From: Sabulicella rubraurantiaca
Lineage (GTDB): Bacteria; Pseudomonadota; Alphaproteobacteria; Acetobacterales; Acetobacteraceae
Reading direction: 5' to 3'
DNA length: 64,000 bases
Assembly (NCBI RefSeq): GCF_017355885.1
Contig: NZ_JAFEUU010000001.1
Location: 124,001-188,000, forward strand
Positions 1-8,616 of the stretch are shown piece after piece (the first letter of the stretch is position 1; each line of letters opens with the position of its first letter). The translations under genes were made by a program, and so were the position numbers. The notes beneath the pieces were generated by a model, which was not told the DNA's origin, did not search any database, and was given only the letters and a program-made list of their open reading frames with translations.

Positions 1-163
1 GCCCCTCCGGGTCGGCGCCGGAGAGAGTGTACTTGTCGGTGTGGCACAGACCGGTAGCCATGATCTCCACCAGGACCTCGCCCGCGCGCGGGCCTTCCAG
101 CTCCACTTCGACGATCTCAAGCGGCTTCTTCGCCTCGAAGGCGACGGCAGCACGTGTCTTCAT
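1..163 (-). CDS. frmA: S-(hydroxymethyl)glutathione dehydrogenase (class III alcohol dehydrogenase), 5' part only
   Basis: The reverse strand from 163 encodes the first 54 residues of a class III alcohol dehydrogenase; the rest lies beyond the left edge. The start [20 protein letters not shown] and the zinc-binding motif [17 protein letters not shown] are typical of glutathione-dependent formaldehyde dehydrogenase, a cytosolic enzyme that oxidises S-hydroxymethylglutathione. The ATG at 161-163 has a GGAGGA ribosome site just upstream. It lies 11 nt after the Bug receptor at 175-1131 on the same strand and could be co-transcribed with it. The identification rests on the N-terminus alone but that region is very characteristic. 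Confidence 0.88.
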   Translation of the reverse strand, partial: MKTRAAVAFEAKKPLEIVEVELEGPRAGEVLVEIMATGLCHTDKYTLSGADPEG

Positions 164-174
164 GGAATTCCTCC

Positions 175-1131
175 TCAGCCGACGGTCAGGTTGCGACGCC
201 GGATGAACTCACCCCAGAGCGCGCTTTCCCGGTCCAGCCGCGCCTGCATCTCTGCCGCCGATCCCTGGAGCGGGATCAGAAACTGGTCGCGCAGGCGGCG
301 CTGCACCGTTTCGTCCCCCAACGCGCCGCGAATGGCGGCGTTCAGCGTCTCCACCGCCGGTGCGGGCATTCCGGCAACGCCCACCATAGCGAACCAGCCC
401 GGCATGACCGGTGCGTCCAGCCCGGCCTCGGCCTGGGTCGGGAGATCGGGCATCTGCGGCACGCGCTCCGTCCCCACCACGGCCAGCGCATTCACCGCGC
501 CGGACTGGATCTGCGGATAGGCCACGCCGAAGGTCGGGATCATCGCATCCACCTCGCCGGTGATGACAGCGGTCACGCCCTGCGCCGTGCCGGGGTAGGG
601 CACATGCGTCATTCGCACGCCCGCGCGGTCGCACAGCATCTCCATCGCCAGATGCGTGGAATTGCCGTTGCCGGCGGAGGAAAAGGACAGGTCGCGCTGC
701 TTCGCCGCCTCGATCAGCGCGGGCAGGGACGTGATGCTGCTGCGCTTGCTGGTGATCAGCACAAAGGGCGTGTCGGTGCAGGGTGCGATCATGGTGAAGT
801 CGCGCGCCACGTCATAGGGCAGGGTGCGATAGAGATGCGGATTGAAGGCCAGTTGCGACACGCCGGTCAGAAGGATGGTCTGCCCGTCGTTGCGCGCCTG
901 CTTCAGCGCATTGATCGCCACCGCGCCATTCGCGCCGGGCCGGTTCTCGACCACCACGGGCTGGCGCAGGGCGGAGGACATCGGATCCTGGATGATGCGC
1001 GCGACCATGTCGTTGGAGGAACCGGGAGCCTGCGGCAGCAACATCCGCACCGGGCCGGATGGGAAACCCTGCGCCCGCGTGACGGAAGGGGCGGCCAGGA
1101 GAGGCAGGGCGAGGAGAGTGCGTCGGTTCAT
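175..1131 (-). CDS. Tripartite tricarboxylate transporter receptor (Bug/TctC family)
   Basis: 318 residues with a cleavable signal ([20 protein letters not shown]), then the family start [19 protein letters not shown] and the typical motifs [15 protein letters not shown] and [15 protein letters not shown]. Members are periplasmic solute receptors that usually bind a carboxylate and pass it to a TctAB membrane pair. No tctA or tctB gene is present in the window, so this is one of the many orphan Bug receptors found in Acetobacteraceae and Burkholderiales. It follows the CocE-type hydrolase by 3 nt, which suggests a shared transcript and perhaps a shared substrate. The ligand cannot be told from the sequence. 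Confidence 0.9.
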   Translation of the reverse strand: MNRRTLLALPLLAAPSVTRAQGFPSGPVRMLLPQAPGSSNDMVARIIQDPMSSALRQPVVVENRPGANGAVAINALKQARNDGQTILLTGVSQLAFNPHLYRTLPYDVARDFTMIAPCTDTPFVLITSKRSSITSLPALIEAAKQRDLSFSSAGNGNSTHLAMEMLCDRAGVRMTHVPYPGTAQGVTAVITGEVDAMIPTFGVAYPQIQSGAVNALAVVGTERVPQMPDLPTQAEAGLDAPVMPGWFAMVGVAGMPAPAVETLNAAIRGALGDETVQRRLRDQFLIPLQGSAAEMQARLDRESALWGEFIRRRNLTVG

Positions 1132-1134
1132 GAC

Positions 1135-2943
1135 TCATGCTCCGGAGCGGAGAGGTAGGTCCAGCGTGCTGCCCGCATGCAGCACGAAGCGCGGCGGTCG
1201 GCCATGCGGGGTCTGGATCATGTGATCCGCGTCGTGCCCCGCGACGGAGAGGCGCAGCTTGCTGCCCGCCTCGAAGCGCCAAGCGACCGGCAGCAAGGCT
1301 ATGCGCACGCGCTCGACCTTTCCCGGCTCCATCGGCGCCGCGTCCTCGCGCCGGTAGCTGCGCCAGGGCCAGGCGCAGCGATAGGTCGGCGGCGGCTCGG
1401 CCTCCTTGCGATGCAGGAGGCGCAGCAGGCCTTCCGTGACGTAGCGCACCGTGCCGTCCGCCTGGACCTCCGACAGGTAGAGCAGCAGCGCCCCGTCCCG
1501 CTCGGAGCATTCCAGCTGGATATCGGCGATCACGTGCCCAGCGAGGTCCAGCGCCGCCTCGAGGGGCGCGGTGGTGAAGCCGGAGAGGGCTCCCTGCCGT
1601 CCGGTCCAATCGGCGTGATAGGTGGTGCTGTTGATGCCGGCGATGCGCTCGTAGCGCGTGCCGTCGCCGCTGCCCCACGCGAAATCCGCCTGGATTTCCG
1701 CGCGCAATGCACCCGGTTCGCGCTCCAGCACGGCCCCGTCACGCAGGTTCAGGCGCAGGGAGTTCGGCGCGGGCGGCCACGAATCCGATGCATGCCACGC
1801 CTCCTCGTGCATGGCGAAGTAATGGATCGGCGCTTCGTTCCGCAGCCCGGTGTCGCGCCCCATCAGATACTCGTCGAAGAAGCGCGTCACCTCATGGACC
1901 AGGACGAAGTCCGGCTCGACCGCATTGCGCCACGGCGAGACGTTGCATCGCGCCCCATGATCCCATGGGCCGAGAAGCAGATGGCGCGGGTTCCGCGACA
2001 GCGTCAGGTAGCGCGCGATGGCGGAGTTGGCGTAGCCCGCCCCATCCAGCCACCCGGACACGCAACACACCGCCACGTCGTCCGGAATGGTGGGGCTCGC
2101 CGCGTAGGGGCTGATATTGGCCGAGGAGAAACTTGGGTCGTGCGGCAACGCTTCCTCGCGGAAGCGGAGGTCGGCCATGAAGTCGGGCTGGCGGAAATTG
2201 CCCAGGTGCTCGTGCACCGCGGCGCGGCACAGCGATCCGTCCGCATCCTCGTCCACGGGCGCGGGGCCGCGCAAATCGGGGTTGGCGAAATACGCGAAGT
2301 TCTTGAGCAGGTCGCGCCGGTCATGGTCCATCGCCACCATCAGGTCGTCATAGACCTGCGCGAGGCGGTTCAGGTACAGCCCGCCCGGATAGTAATGGTC
2401 GGCCCAGGTGTCCCACACAGCGAAGAGCGGCGCGATCGCCTTCACCGCCGGATGTGCGGTGGAAGCCAGGAAGTCCGATGCCGCGCCAGGATAGGAAATC
2501 CCCGTCGCGCCGATGCGTCCATTCGACCAGGGCTGGGCCACCACCCAGTCGGCCAGTTCCTTCGCGTCGTCGCGCTCGCGCGGCGAGCGGAAGGAATCGC
2601 GCGTGCCGAAGGATGCGCCGGTGCCGCGCACATCCACCACGACCAGCGCGTAGCCACGCGGCACGAAGGCCTCGCGGAACTTTGCCGTGTTGGGGCATGC
2701 CTCGGCGGCGCTGCCCGGTTCCAGGCTGAAGCGTCGATAATAGGGCGTGAGCACCATGATGGCAGGGAAGGGGCCATCGCCCCCCTCGGGCAGCCACGCA
2801 TCCACGGCGATCCGGCATCCGTCGCGCATGGTGACGTAGCGCGAGAGCGGCTTCGCCGGGACGCGGAACGGCACCTCCCTCCGGGCCCAATAGGCCGAAG
2901 GTGCTTCCTGCCATGCTGCGCTGCCCGTGTCCCGATCGCCCAT
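1135..2943 (-). CDS. CocE/NonD family alpha/beta hydrolase
   Basis: 602 residues, the usual size for the X-Pro dipeptidyl-peptidase/cocaine-esterase family. The nucleophile elbow GISYPG places the catalytic serine near residue 150. The early motif VVVDVRGTGASFGTRD and the C-terminal jelly-roll region with LLPVAWRFEAGSKLRLSVAG are typical. Such enzymes hydrolyse acyl esters or amides. The substrate here is unknown. An AGGA ribosome site precedes the ATG at 2943. It is divergent from the Bug receptor at 3032 and heads a probable operon with the Bug receptor at 175-1131 and frmA. Confidence 0.9.
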   Translation of the reverse strand: MGDRDTGSAAWQEAPSAYWARREVPFRVPAKPLSRYVTMRDGCRIAVDAWLPEGGDGPFPAIMVLTPYYRRFSLEPGSAAEACPNTAKFREAFVPRGYALVVVDVRGTGASFGTRDSFRSPRERDDAKELADWVVAQPWSNGRIGATGISYPGAASDFLASTAHPAVKAIAPLFAVWDTWADHYYPGGLYLNRLAQVYDDLMVAMDHDRRDLLKNFAYFANPDLRGPAPVDEDADGSLCRAAVHEHLGNFRQPDFMADLRFREEALPHDPSFSSANISPYAASPTIPDDVAVCCVSGWLDGAGYANSAIARYLTLSRNPRHLLLGPWDHGARCNVSPWRNAVEPDFVLVHEVTRFFDEYLMGRDTGLRNEAPIHYFAMHEEAWHASDSWPPAPNSLRLNLRDGAVLEREPGALRAEIQADFAWGSGDGTRYERIAGINSTTYHADWTGRQGALSGFTTAPLEAALDLAGHVIADIQLECSERDGALLLYLSEVQADGTVRYVTEGLLRLLHRKEAEPPPTYRCAWPWRSYRREDAAPMEPGKVERVRIALLPVAWRFEAGSKLRLSVAGHDADHMIQTPHGRPPRFVLHAGSTLDLPLRSGA

Positions 2944-3031
2944 GCTCTAATCCTGCTTCGTGAGGGGCGGAGATTGGCCCCGGTGCGGCTCTTCGCCAAG
3001 CTTGTCGCAGTGAATCACGGAGGAAACCACC

Positions 3032-3991
3032 ATGCTCACCCGCCGCAGCCTGCCGGGGCTGCTTCTCGCCTCGCCCGCCCTGGCGCAAGCCTTCCCACAG
3101 CGCCCGATCCGCCTCGTCATTCCCTTCACCGCCGGGGGCTCGAACGACATCCTGGGACGCATCCTCGCAGAGGGCATGGCCACGCGGCTCGGCGTGCCGA
3201 TCGTGGTGGAAAATCGCGGCGGCGCGGGCGGGGTGCTGGGCAATGATCTCGTCGCCAAGGCACCAGCCGACGGGCACACCATCCTGCTCGCCGGGTCGGG
3301 CTCCTTCGTCATCTCGGCACTGACGCATCCGCGGGTTCCTTACGACCCGGAGCGGGACTTCAGCCCCGTTGGGCTGATGGGCGCCTCACCGAACATCATT
3401 GCCGCTGACCCGCGGCTGGGCATCAACGACCTCGCCGCGCTGCGTGAGCGGGGGCGCAACGCCAATCCTTCGCTGACCTTCGGCACGGCAGGGGCGGGGA
3501 CGACCGCGCATGCGCTGGGGGCGATGACTTCACTCACCCTCGGCATCCCGCTGGAGTTCGTGCATTACCGCGGCACGGCGCCCGCACTTCAGGACGTGCT
3601 GGCAGGGCGCGTCTCACTCATCAGCAATGCCGCCGCGCCCTTCATTCCCTTCCTATCCGCCGGAACACTGCGTGGGATTGCGGTCGCAGGACGCGGCCGC
3701 TCCAAGGTTGCACCCACGATTCCAACCAGCGTCGAGCAAGGCTTCCCCGACCTCGACAGCGCGACCTGGTACGGGCTCGTCGCGCCGGCCGGCACGCCCG
3801 ACACCGTGCGAGCGCGCCTGCTGGAGGCGATGAACGCAACCCTGGCGGATGCTCCCACGGCCGCCCGCATCGAGGAGCAGGGCTGCGAGGTCGAAACCTC
3901 CCGGACGCCTGAGGAATTCGGCCGCTTCCTCGAGCGCGAGCGCCAGCGCTGGGGCGTGGTGGTGGAACGCGGCCGAATGCGCGAGGGGTGA
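3032..3991 (+). CDS. Tripartite tricarboxylate transporter receptor (Bug/TctC family)
   Basis: 319 residues with a short signal peptide (MLTRRSLPGLLLASPALAQ), followed by FPQRPIRLVIPFTAGGSND, VVENRGGAGGVLGND and the C-terminal RARLLEAMNATL region expected of a Bug periplasmic receptor. The start is supported by GGAGGAAA eight bases upstream. It is divergent from the CocE hydrolase, with an 88-bp gap that must hold promoters for both. There is no TctAB pair nearby. It is a distant paralogue of the receptor at 175-1131. Ligand unknown, probably a carboxylate by family. Confidence 0.9.
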   Translation: MLTRRSLPGLLLASPALAQAFPQRPIRLVIPFTAGGSNDILGRILAEGMATRLGVPIVVENRGGAGGVLGNDLVAKAPADGHTILLAGSGSFVISALTHPRVPYDPERDFSPVGLMGASPNIIAADPRLGINDLAALRERGRNANPSLTFGTAGAGTTAHALGAMTSLTLGIPLEFVHYRGTAPALQDVLAGRVSLISNAAAPFIPFLSAGTLRGIAVAGRGRSKVAPTIPTSVEQGFPDLDSATWYGLVAPAGTPDTVRARLLEAMNATLADAPTAARIEEQGCEVETSRTPEEFGRFLERERQRWGVVVERGRMREG

Positions 3992-4145
3992 TGCGCTGCG
4001 CTCCTGCTTCGTAACGACTTGATTCAGCAAGAGGAGATTGCCCTTCTCCTCCGGTCTGGGCCAATTTGCCCAGGCCGGGCCCCCAAGGGGCGGGCGAGGG
4101 CGGCACAAGCCACCCCTTGTCATGACTGGGAGGAGTAAACCGCAC

Positions 4146-5138
4146 ATGCAGCGACGCATTCTGCTGGCCGGGGCCACGCTTGGCCTGACCGCGCCCGCCA
4201 TCTTCGGCCGCGCCCACGCGCAGCCGCGCAATTCCAGCTGGCCGCGTGCCCTGAACATGGGCACCGCTGCGCCGGGTGGCACCTACGCTCTTTATGGACC
4301 TGTCTGGGGCCAGCTCGTGCAGGAAGCGACGGGCGTCAACATCTCCTATCGCACTACGCAGGGGCCGAATCAGAACATCGTGCTGGTGCAGCGCCGCGAG
4401 GTCGAGATCGGCATGGTGACGATGGGCGTGGCGCTCCAGGCCTGGAACGGCCAGGGCGACTGGACCCAGGGCAACCGCTTCCGCGAGATCCGGGCGCTCT
4501 TCCCCATGTACGACACGCCGTTCCACGGCATCTCACTGAAGCGCAGCGGCATCACGCAGATGTCCCAGCTGGCGGGCAAGAATATCGGCGTCGGGCCGCG
4601 CGGCGGCACGCCGGGCACCTACTTCCCGCTCATCATGAACACGCTTGGCTATCGCCCTGCCGCGATCCGCTATGGCTCGGGCAGCGACATGTCGGGGCAG
4701 CTGCAGGACGGGCTGCTGGATGCCTTCCTCTTCGCGTCCGGCGTGCCCATCCCCGCCTTCTCCGAGGCGGAGACGCAGGGCGAGGTAAACTTCCTCGACT
4801 ACACGCAGGACGAGGTGCAGAAGCTCACCCAGACCTTCCCGGAGCTCTCGGCTTCGACGCTGCCGGCCAGCACCTACCGCACGGCGGGGCGCGAACTGCG
4901 CGTGGTCGGCATGTTCAACTTCGCCATCGGCCACCGCTCCCTGCCCGAGGATCTCGTCTACGAGATGGTGAGGTCCGTGCTGGGGCAGCAGCCGCGCCTG
5001 CAGCAATCCATCGCCGCCGCCGCGGAAACGACGGCCTCGAATGCGACCAAGAACAGCTTTTTGCCTTACCACCCCGGCGCGGCGCGCTACCTGCGCGAGG
5101 TCGGGCAAACCATCCCGGACAATCTCGTCCTCGCCTGA
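4146..5138 (+). CDS. TAXI-type TRAP transporter solute receptor
   Basis: 330 residues from the ATG at 4146. The frame is open upstream to 4038, but only the downstream start gives a proper signal peptide (MQRRILLAGATLGLTAPAI), so it is preferred. The mature start has LNMGTAAPGGTYALYGP, the TAXI family signature, and later IGVGPRGGTPGTYFP and LDAFLFASGVPIPAF. TAXI receptors deliver organic acids or amino acids to fused TRAP permeases. The fused permease is the next gene but on the opposite strand, converging on this one. A strong terminator follows at 5177-5206. Confidence 0.9.
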   Translation: MQRRILLAGATLGLTAPAIFGRAHAQPRNSSWPRALNMGTAAPGGTYALYGPVWGQLVQEATGVNISYRTTQGPNQNIVLVQRREVEIGMVTMGVALQAWNGQGDWTQGNRFREIRALFPMYDTPFHGISLKRSGITQMSQLAGKNIGVGPRGGTPGTYFPLIMNTLGYRPAAIRYGSGSDMSGQLQDGLLDAFLFASGVPIPAFSEAETQGEVNFLDYTQDEVQKLTQTFPELSASTLPASTYRTAGRELRVVGMFNFAIGHRSLPEDLVYEMVRSVLGQQPRLQQSIAAAAETTASNATKNSFLPYHPGAARYLREVGQTIPDNLVLA

Positions 5139-5176
5139 GGCGGAGAGGGGGTGCCACGGCGCCCCCGGCCCATTTG

Positions 5177-5206
5177 GCCGCCCTGGTTGAACCGGGGCGG
5201 CTTTTT
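5177..5206 (+). terminator. Rho-independent terminator after the TAXI receptor gene
   Basis: A 10-bp GC-rich stem (5177-5186 with 5192-5201, one G-T pair) closes a 5-base loop and is followed by five T residues. A second 9-bp hairpin (GGGGGTGCC/GGCGCCCCC) lies just upstream at about 5147-5166. The T run touches the stop codon of the convergent TRAP permease gene, so the element ends the plus-strand transcript. Confidence 0.85.
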
Positions 5207-7212
5207 CATGTCGGGCGAACTGCCGCCGGAACGATCTCTTCTGGATAGGTGCGCTTCTGCCAGAGCAGCAGAGCGATGCCGACGGCGATGCCGGTCACAT
5301 CGGTGACCACCTCAGGCACCATCAGCAACAACCCCGCGGCGCCGGAAACGAAGCGCAGCGGCAGGGCGAGCGGCCCGTTCCACATCCAGCCTTCCGTCGC
5401 GCAGGCCAGCAGGAAGACGCCGCAGCACGCCGTCGCGAAGGCGACCAGGATGAGCAGAAGCGGCCCCTGCGCTAGCAGGGCAGGCGACATCCAGAACAGG
5501 TAGGGCACGATGAAGGTGGCGAGGCTGAGCTTCACCGCGATGACGCTGGTGCGCCACATATCTGCTCCGGCCATGGAGGCGGCGGCGAAGGAGGCCAGCG
5601 CGACCGGCGGCGTGATGGATGAGAGGACGGCAAAGTAGAAGATGAACATATGCGCCACCAGCGGCTCGACCCCGATGCGGATCAGCCCGGGTGCGACCAC
5701 CGCGCCAGCGATTGCATAGGCAGCCGTCGTCGGCACCCCCATGCCCAGGATCACCGCCACCACCATGGCGAAGATCATGGCGAGAATTGAGGACGCGCCG
5801 GCCACCTCCAGCAGCATGGTTGCGAAGCGCCCACCCACACCCGTCACGCCGATCACCCCTGCCACGATACCAGCGGCGGCGCAGACGGCGATAAGCTGCA
5901 TCACCTCCTTCATGCTGTTGTGCATCGTGGCGTAGATGGCCTGACCCGTCTCGACGAAGGTGGCGACCGTCGCGGCAAGGATGTTCTGCCTCTGCACCAT
6001 CACGCGGTGGACGAGGGTGGTGCCGAACATGATCAGCAGCGTCGCGGCGATGCCCCAGGCGGCGGCGCGGAAGGGCGAGTAGCCCTGGAACAGCATCACC
6101 ATCAGCAGCACCAGCGGTGCGGCCATGTAGAGGTGGCGGAGGATGTAGCTCCAGCGGGGAAGCTCCTCGCGCGGCAGGCCGCGAATGCCGAGCTTGCGGG
6201 CGTTCAGGTCGCAATGGATGTAGTTGGCGACATAGAAGAGCAGCGCCGGGATCAGACCGGCCAGGGCGATCTCCATGTAGGGAACGCCCAGCACCTCGGC
6301 CATGATGAAGGCGCCGGCACCCATCACCGGCGGCGTGATCTGGCCGCCCGTCGAGGAACTCGCCTCGATGGCAGCGGCGGTGGGGCGGTCGTATCCGACG
6401 CGGCGCATCATCGGAATGGTGAAGGCGCCCGAGGCCACCACGTTGGCGACGGCCGAGCCGGAAATGGCGCCGAACATGATGCCGGACAGCACCGTCACCT
6501 TCGCCGGCCCGCCGCGCAGCCGCCCGACCAGGGTGAGGGCCACGTCGTTGAAGTAGTCGCCGGCACGTGAGGTCTGCAGGAAGGTCGCGAAGACCACGAA
6601 CATGATGATGAAGGACGCGCTGACCTGCACGATCGTGCCGAGCACGCCGTTGTTGTTGAACAGCTCCACCAGCGCCTGATCGAAGGCCACGCCGCGATGG
6701 TAGAGGATGCCTGGTAGCCAGGGTCCGACGAAGCAGTAGCCGATGAAGACGCAAGCGATCAGCGGCATGACGAGTCCCGCCGTCCGCCGCGTGAATTCGA
6801 GCACCAGGAGGATGCCGATCCCGGCCACCCAGAGATCGGTGGCGTTCGGCCCCATGAAGGATCGCATCTCGATCCCATCCGCATCCAGGATGTAGTGGAA
6901 GGGGATGGCGATGCTGGCGAGCACCAGCACCCAGTCAAGGAGCGGGACCCGCGTCGCTTGGCTGGTGGCGGCGCGCGGCGCGAAGAGTGTGAAGCCCAGC
7001 GCTGCGCCGAAGAAGACGTGGATGGCACGCGAGATGGTCGGGTCAACCGGCTCGACCAGCAGGATCCAGAGGTGGAAGCCGACGAAGGCCGCCGCCGCCG
7101 CGCGCCACGCCAAACCTATGAAGCCTGGGAGCTCGCGACGGGCGGTCGCGAACTCCATGTCGTCAACCGCGGTGTTCACCTCCGCGGTCGTCTTGAGGGT
7201 GTCCCCCTGCAT
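5206..7212 (-). CDS. Fused TRAP transporter permease (DctQ-DctM type, TAXI class)
   Basis: About 668 residues with many membrane segments: four N-terminal helices of DctQ character, then a DctM-like core with FGAISGSAVANVVASGAF, SSSTGGQITPPVMGAGAF and MGVPTTAAYAIAGAVVAP. It forms the inner-membrane part of a TRAP carrier driven by an ion gradient. The frame stays open to 7779, but that extension covers the neighbouring ABC permease. The ATG at 7212 has GGGGAG upstream and is preferred. An ATG at 7254 is the alternative. Its receptor is most likely the convergent TAXI gene at 4146-5138. Confidence 0.9.
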   Translation of the reverse strand: MQGDTLKTTAEVNTAVDDMEFATARRELPGFIGLAWRAAAAAFVGFHLWILLVEPVDPTISRAIHVFFGAALGFTLFAPRAATSQATRVPLLDWVLVLASIAIPFHYILDADGIEMRSFMGPNATDLWVAGIGILLVLEFTRRTAGLVMPLIACVFIGYCFVGPWLPGILYHRGVAFDQALVELFNNNGVLGTIVQVSASFIIMFVVFATFLQTSRAGDYFNDVALTLVGRLRGGPAKVTVLSGIMFGAISGSAVANVVASGAFTIPMMRRVGYDRPTAAAIEASSSTGGQITPPVMGAGAFIMAEVLGVPYMEIALAGLIPALLFYVANYIHCDLNARKLGIRGLPREELPRWSYILRHLYMAAPLVLLMVMLFQGYSPFRAAAWGIAATLLIMFGTTLVHRVMVQRQNILAATVATFVETGQAIYATMHNSMKEVMQLIAVCAAAGIVAGVIGVTGVGGRFATMLLEVAGASSILAMIFAMVVAVILGMGVPTTAAYAIAGAVVAPGLIRIGVEPLVAHMFIFYFAVLSSITPPVALASFAAASMAGADMWRTSVIAVKLSLATFIVPYLFWMSPALLAQGPLLLILVAFATACCGVFLLACATEGWMWNGPLALPLRFVSGAAGLLLMVPEVVTDVTGIAVGIALLLWQKRTYPEEIVPAAVRPT

Positions 7213-7292
7213 CCCCTGCGCTCCCCGGCTATTTTCTTGAGCTGGCGCTTCCATAGACGGAAGGGGCGGCAACGAAAACCGTCTTGTGCGGC

Positions 7293-7961
7293 CTAGCGCC
7301 GGGAAGCGAGTTGCCGGTTTTCCAGCCGCGACAGCATCCGCACGAAGGGCCAGAGCAGGAGGAAGTAGATCACCGCCGCTGCGACGATGGGAGTGGCGTT
7401 GTAGGTCACGCTCTGCGCCTGCCGTGCCTGGAAGAGCAACTCGGGCAGGGCCACCACGGCGGCGAGCGAGGTCAGCTTCACCACCTCCAGCGTGTTTGAC
7501 ACGAGGTCGGGCAGCACGTTCCGCACTGCCTGTGGCAGCACGACGAGTGCCAGTGCATGCGGTCGGCTCAAGCCGAGGGAGCGCGCGGCCTCCATCTGCC
7601 CCTTGGGGACGGAGGCGATGCCGGCGCGGAGGATCTCCCCATAATAGGCCCCGGTGTTCAGGAAGAAGCCGGTCGCCACGGCCTGCCAGGCCGAGACCTC
7701 CACCCCCGCGAAGGGCAGCCCGGCATAGACCACCACCAGCAGCACCAGGGGTGGCAGGGCGCGGAACACGTCCACCCACACGGCGACGCCCCAGCGCAAC
7801 CAGCGTCGCCGCGTCAGCGACAGCAGCGCCAGGATCAGCCCGCCCAGCAGGCCCAGCGGCACCACCAGCGCCGAGAGCAGCGCCGTCCGGCCCAAGCCAT
7901 CCAGCAGGATGGGCCAGGCTTCCCGGAGGATCTCGGTGTTCAGGAAGGCGTCAGCGAACAT
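7293..7961 (-). CDS. Polar amino acid ABC transporter permease
   Basis: 222 residues, about five membrane helices, of the HisMQ/GlnP class. The EAA loop is visible as EILRAGIASVPKGQMEAARS followed by LGLSRPHALALVVLPQAVR. It overlaps the upstream permease gene by 11 nt and belongs to the receptor-permease-permease operon 9452 to 7293. The two permeases probably form a heterodimer. No ATP-binding gene follows; the next gene downstream is the TRAP permease. Confidence 0.92.
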   Translation of the reverse strand: MFADAFLNTEILREAWPILLDGLGRTALLSALVVPLGLLGGLILALLSLTRRRWLRWGVAVWVDVFRALPPLVLLVVVYAGLPFAGVEVSAWQAVATGFFLNTGAYYGEILRAGIASVPKGQMEAARSLGLSRPHALALVVLPQAVRNVLPDLVSNTLEVVKLTSLAAVVALPELLFQARQAQSVTYNATPIVAAAVIYFLLLWPFVRMLSRLENRQLASRR

Positions 7962-8616
7962 GCCAGCGCCGCTCCACCCAGCGCCCCAGCACCACGACTG
8001 GCAGGAACAGCGCCAGATAGGCCAGCGCCGCCAGGGTGAGGGGAGTGGGATTGAAGGAGAAGGACACGCCCGCCTGCGCCGCGCCCAGGATCTCTGGCAC
8101 GGCCACCACGCTGGCCAGCGCCGTGCCCTTGGTGATGGCGATGGTGCGGTTCACCAGGGGCGGGATCACGATGCGCACGGCCTGGGGCAGCACGACCAGG
8201 AAGAAGGTCGGCGCGAAGCGCAGCCCCAGGGCGCGCGATGCCTCCCACTGGCCCTTCGGCAGAGTGGTGATCCCTGCCCAGAAGATCTCCTCGGCGAAGG
8301 CCATCAGCACCAGCGACAGGGCGAGCCACGCCGCGACGAACCCGTTCAGCGCCATGCCGGCGGCCGGCAGCCCGAAATACAGCAGCACGATTACGACCAG
8401 CGGCGGCACGGCGCGGAACAGGTCCACCACGAAGATGATGAGCCAGTTCAGCGGCCGCACCCCCAGCGCCCGCAGCACCGCGAGGCCGAGCCCCGCGGCG
8501 AGCCCGGTGGCGATGACGCAGCCCGCCAGCACCACGGTCACTCCCATCCCCTCGATGATCTTCGGCCCGTGCTCGACCGCGACGCGGAGGTTCAGGAAGC
8601 TGTCAGCGAAGCTCAC
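7951..8616 (-). CDS. Polar amino acid ABC transporter permease
   Basis: 221 residues, HisMQ-type inner-membrane permease with the EAA loop EEIFWAGITTLPKGQWEASR and then PQAVRIVIPPLVNRTIAITK. Its N-terminus (MSFADSFLNLRVAVEHGPKI) resembles that of the partner permease, so the pair probably arose by duplication. The start overlaps the receptor stop codon by 4 nt and its 3' end overlaps the next permease by 11 nt, showing tight translational coupling. Confidence 0.92.
   Translation of the reverse strand: MSFADSFLNLRVAVEHGPKIIEGMGVTVVLAGCVIATGLAAGLGLAVLRALGVRPLNWLIIFVVDLFRAVPPLVVIVLLYFGLPAAGMALNGFVAAWLALSLVLMAFAEEIFWAGITTLPKGQWEASRALGLRFAPTFFLVVLPQAVRIVIPPLVNRTIAITKGTALASVVAVPEILGAAQAGVSFSFNPTPLTLAALAYLALFLPVVVLGRWVERRWHVR

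Noticed and set aside
1177-3246. Long open frame on the plus strand opposite the CocE hydrolase (689 codons)
   Set aside because: It lies antisense to a gene with clear catalytic motifs, shows arginine/histidine-rich low-complexity composition and has no family motif; such frames are common in high-GC DNA.
7213-7779. N-terminal extension of the TRAP permease frame
   Set aside because: It covers the start of the convergent-free ABC permease coding region on the same strand in another frame and has no signal or domain; the start at 7212 has a ribosome site.
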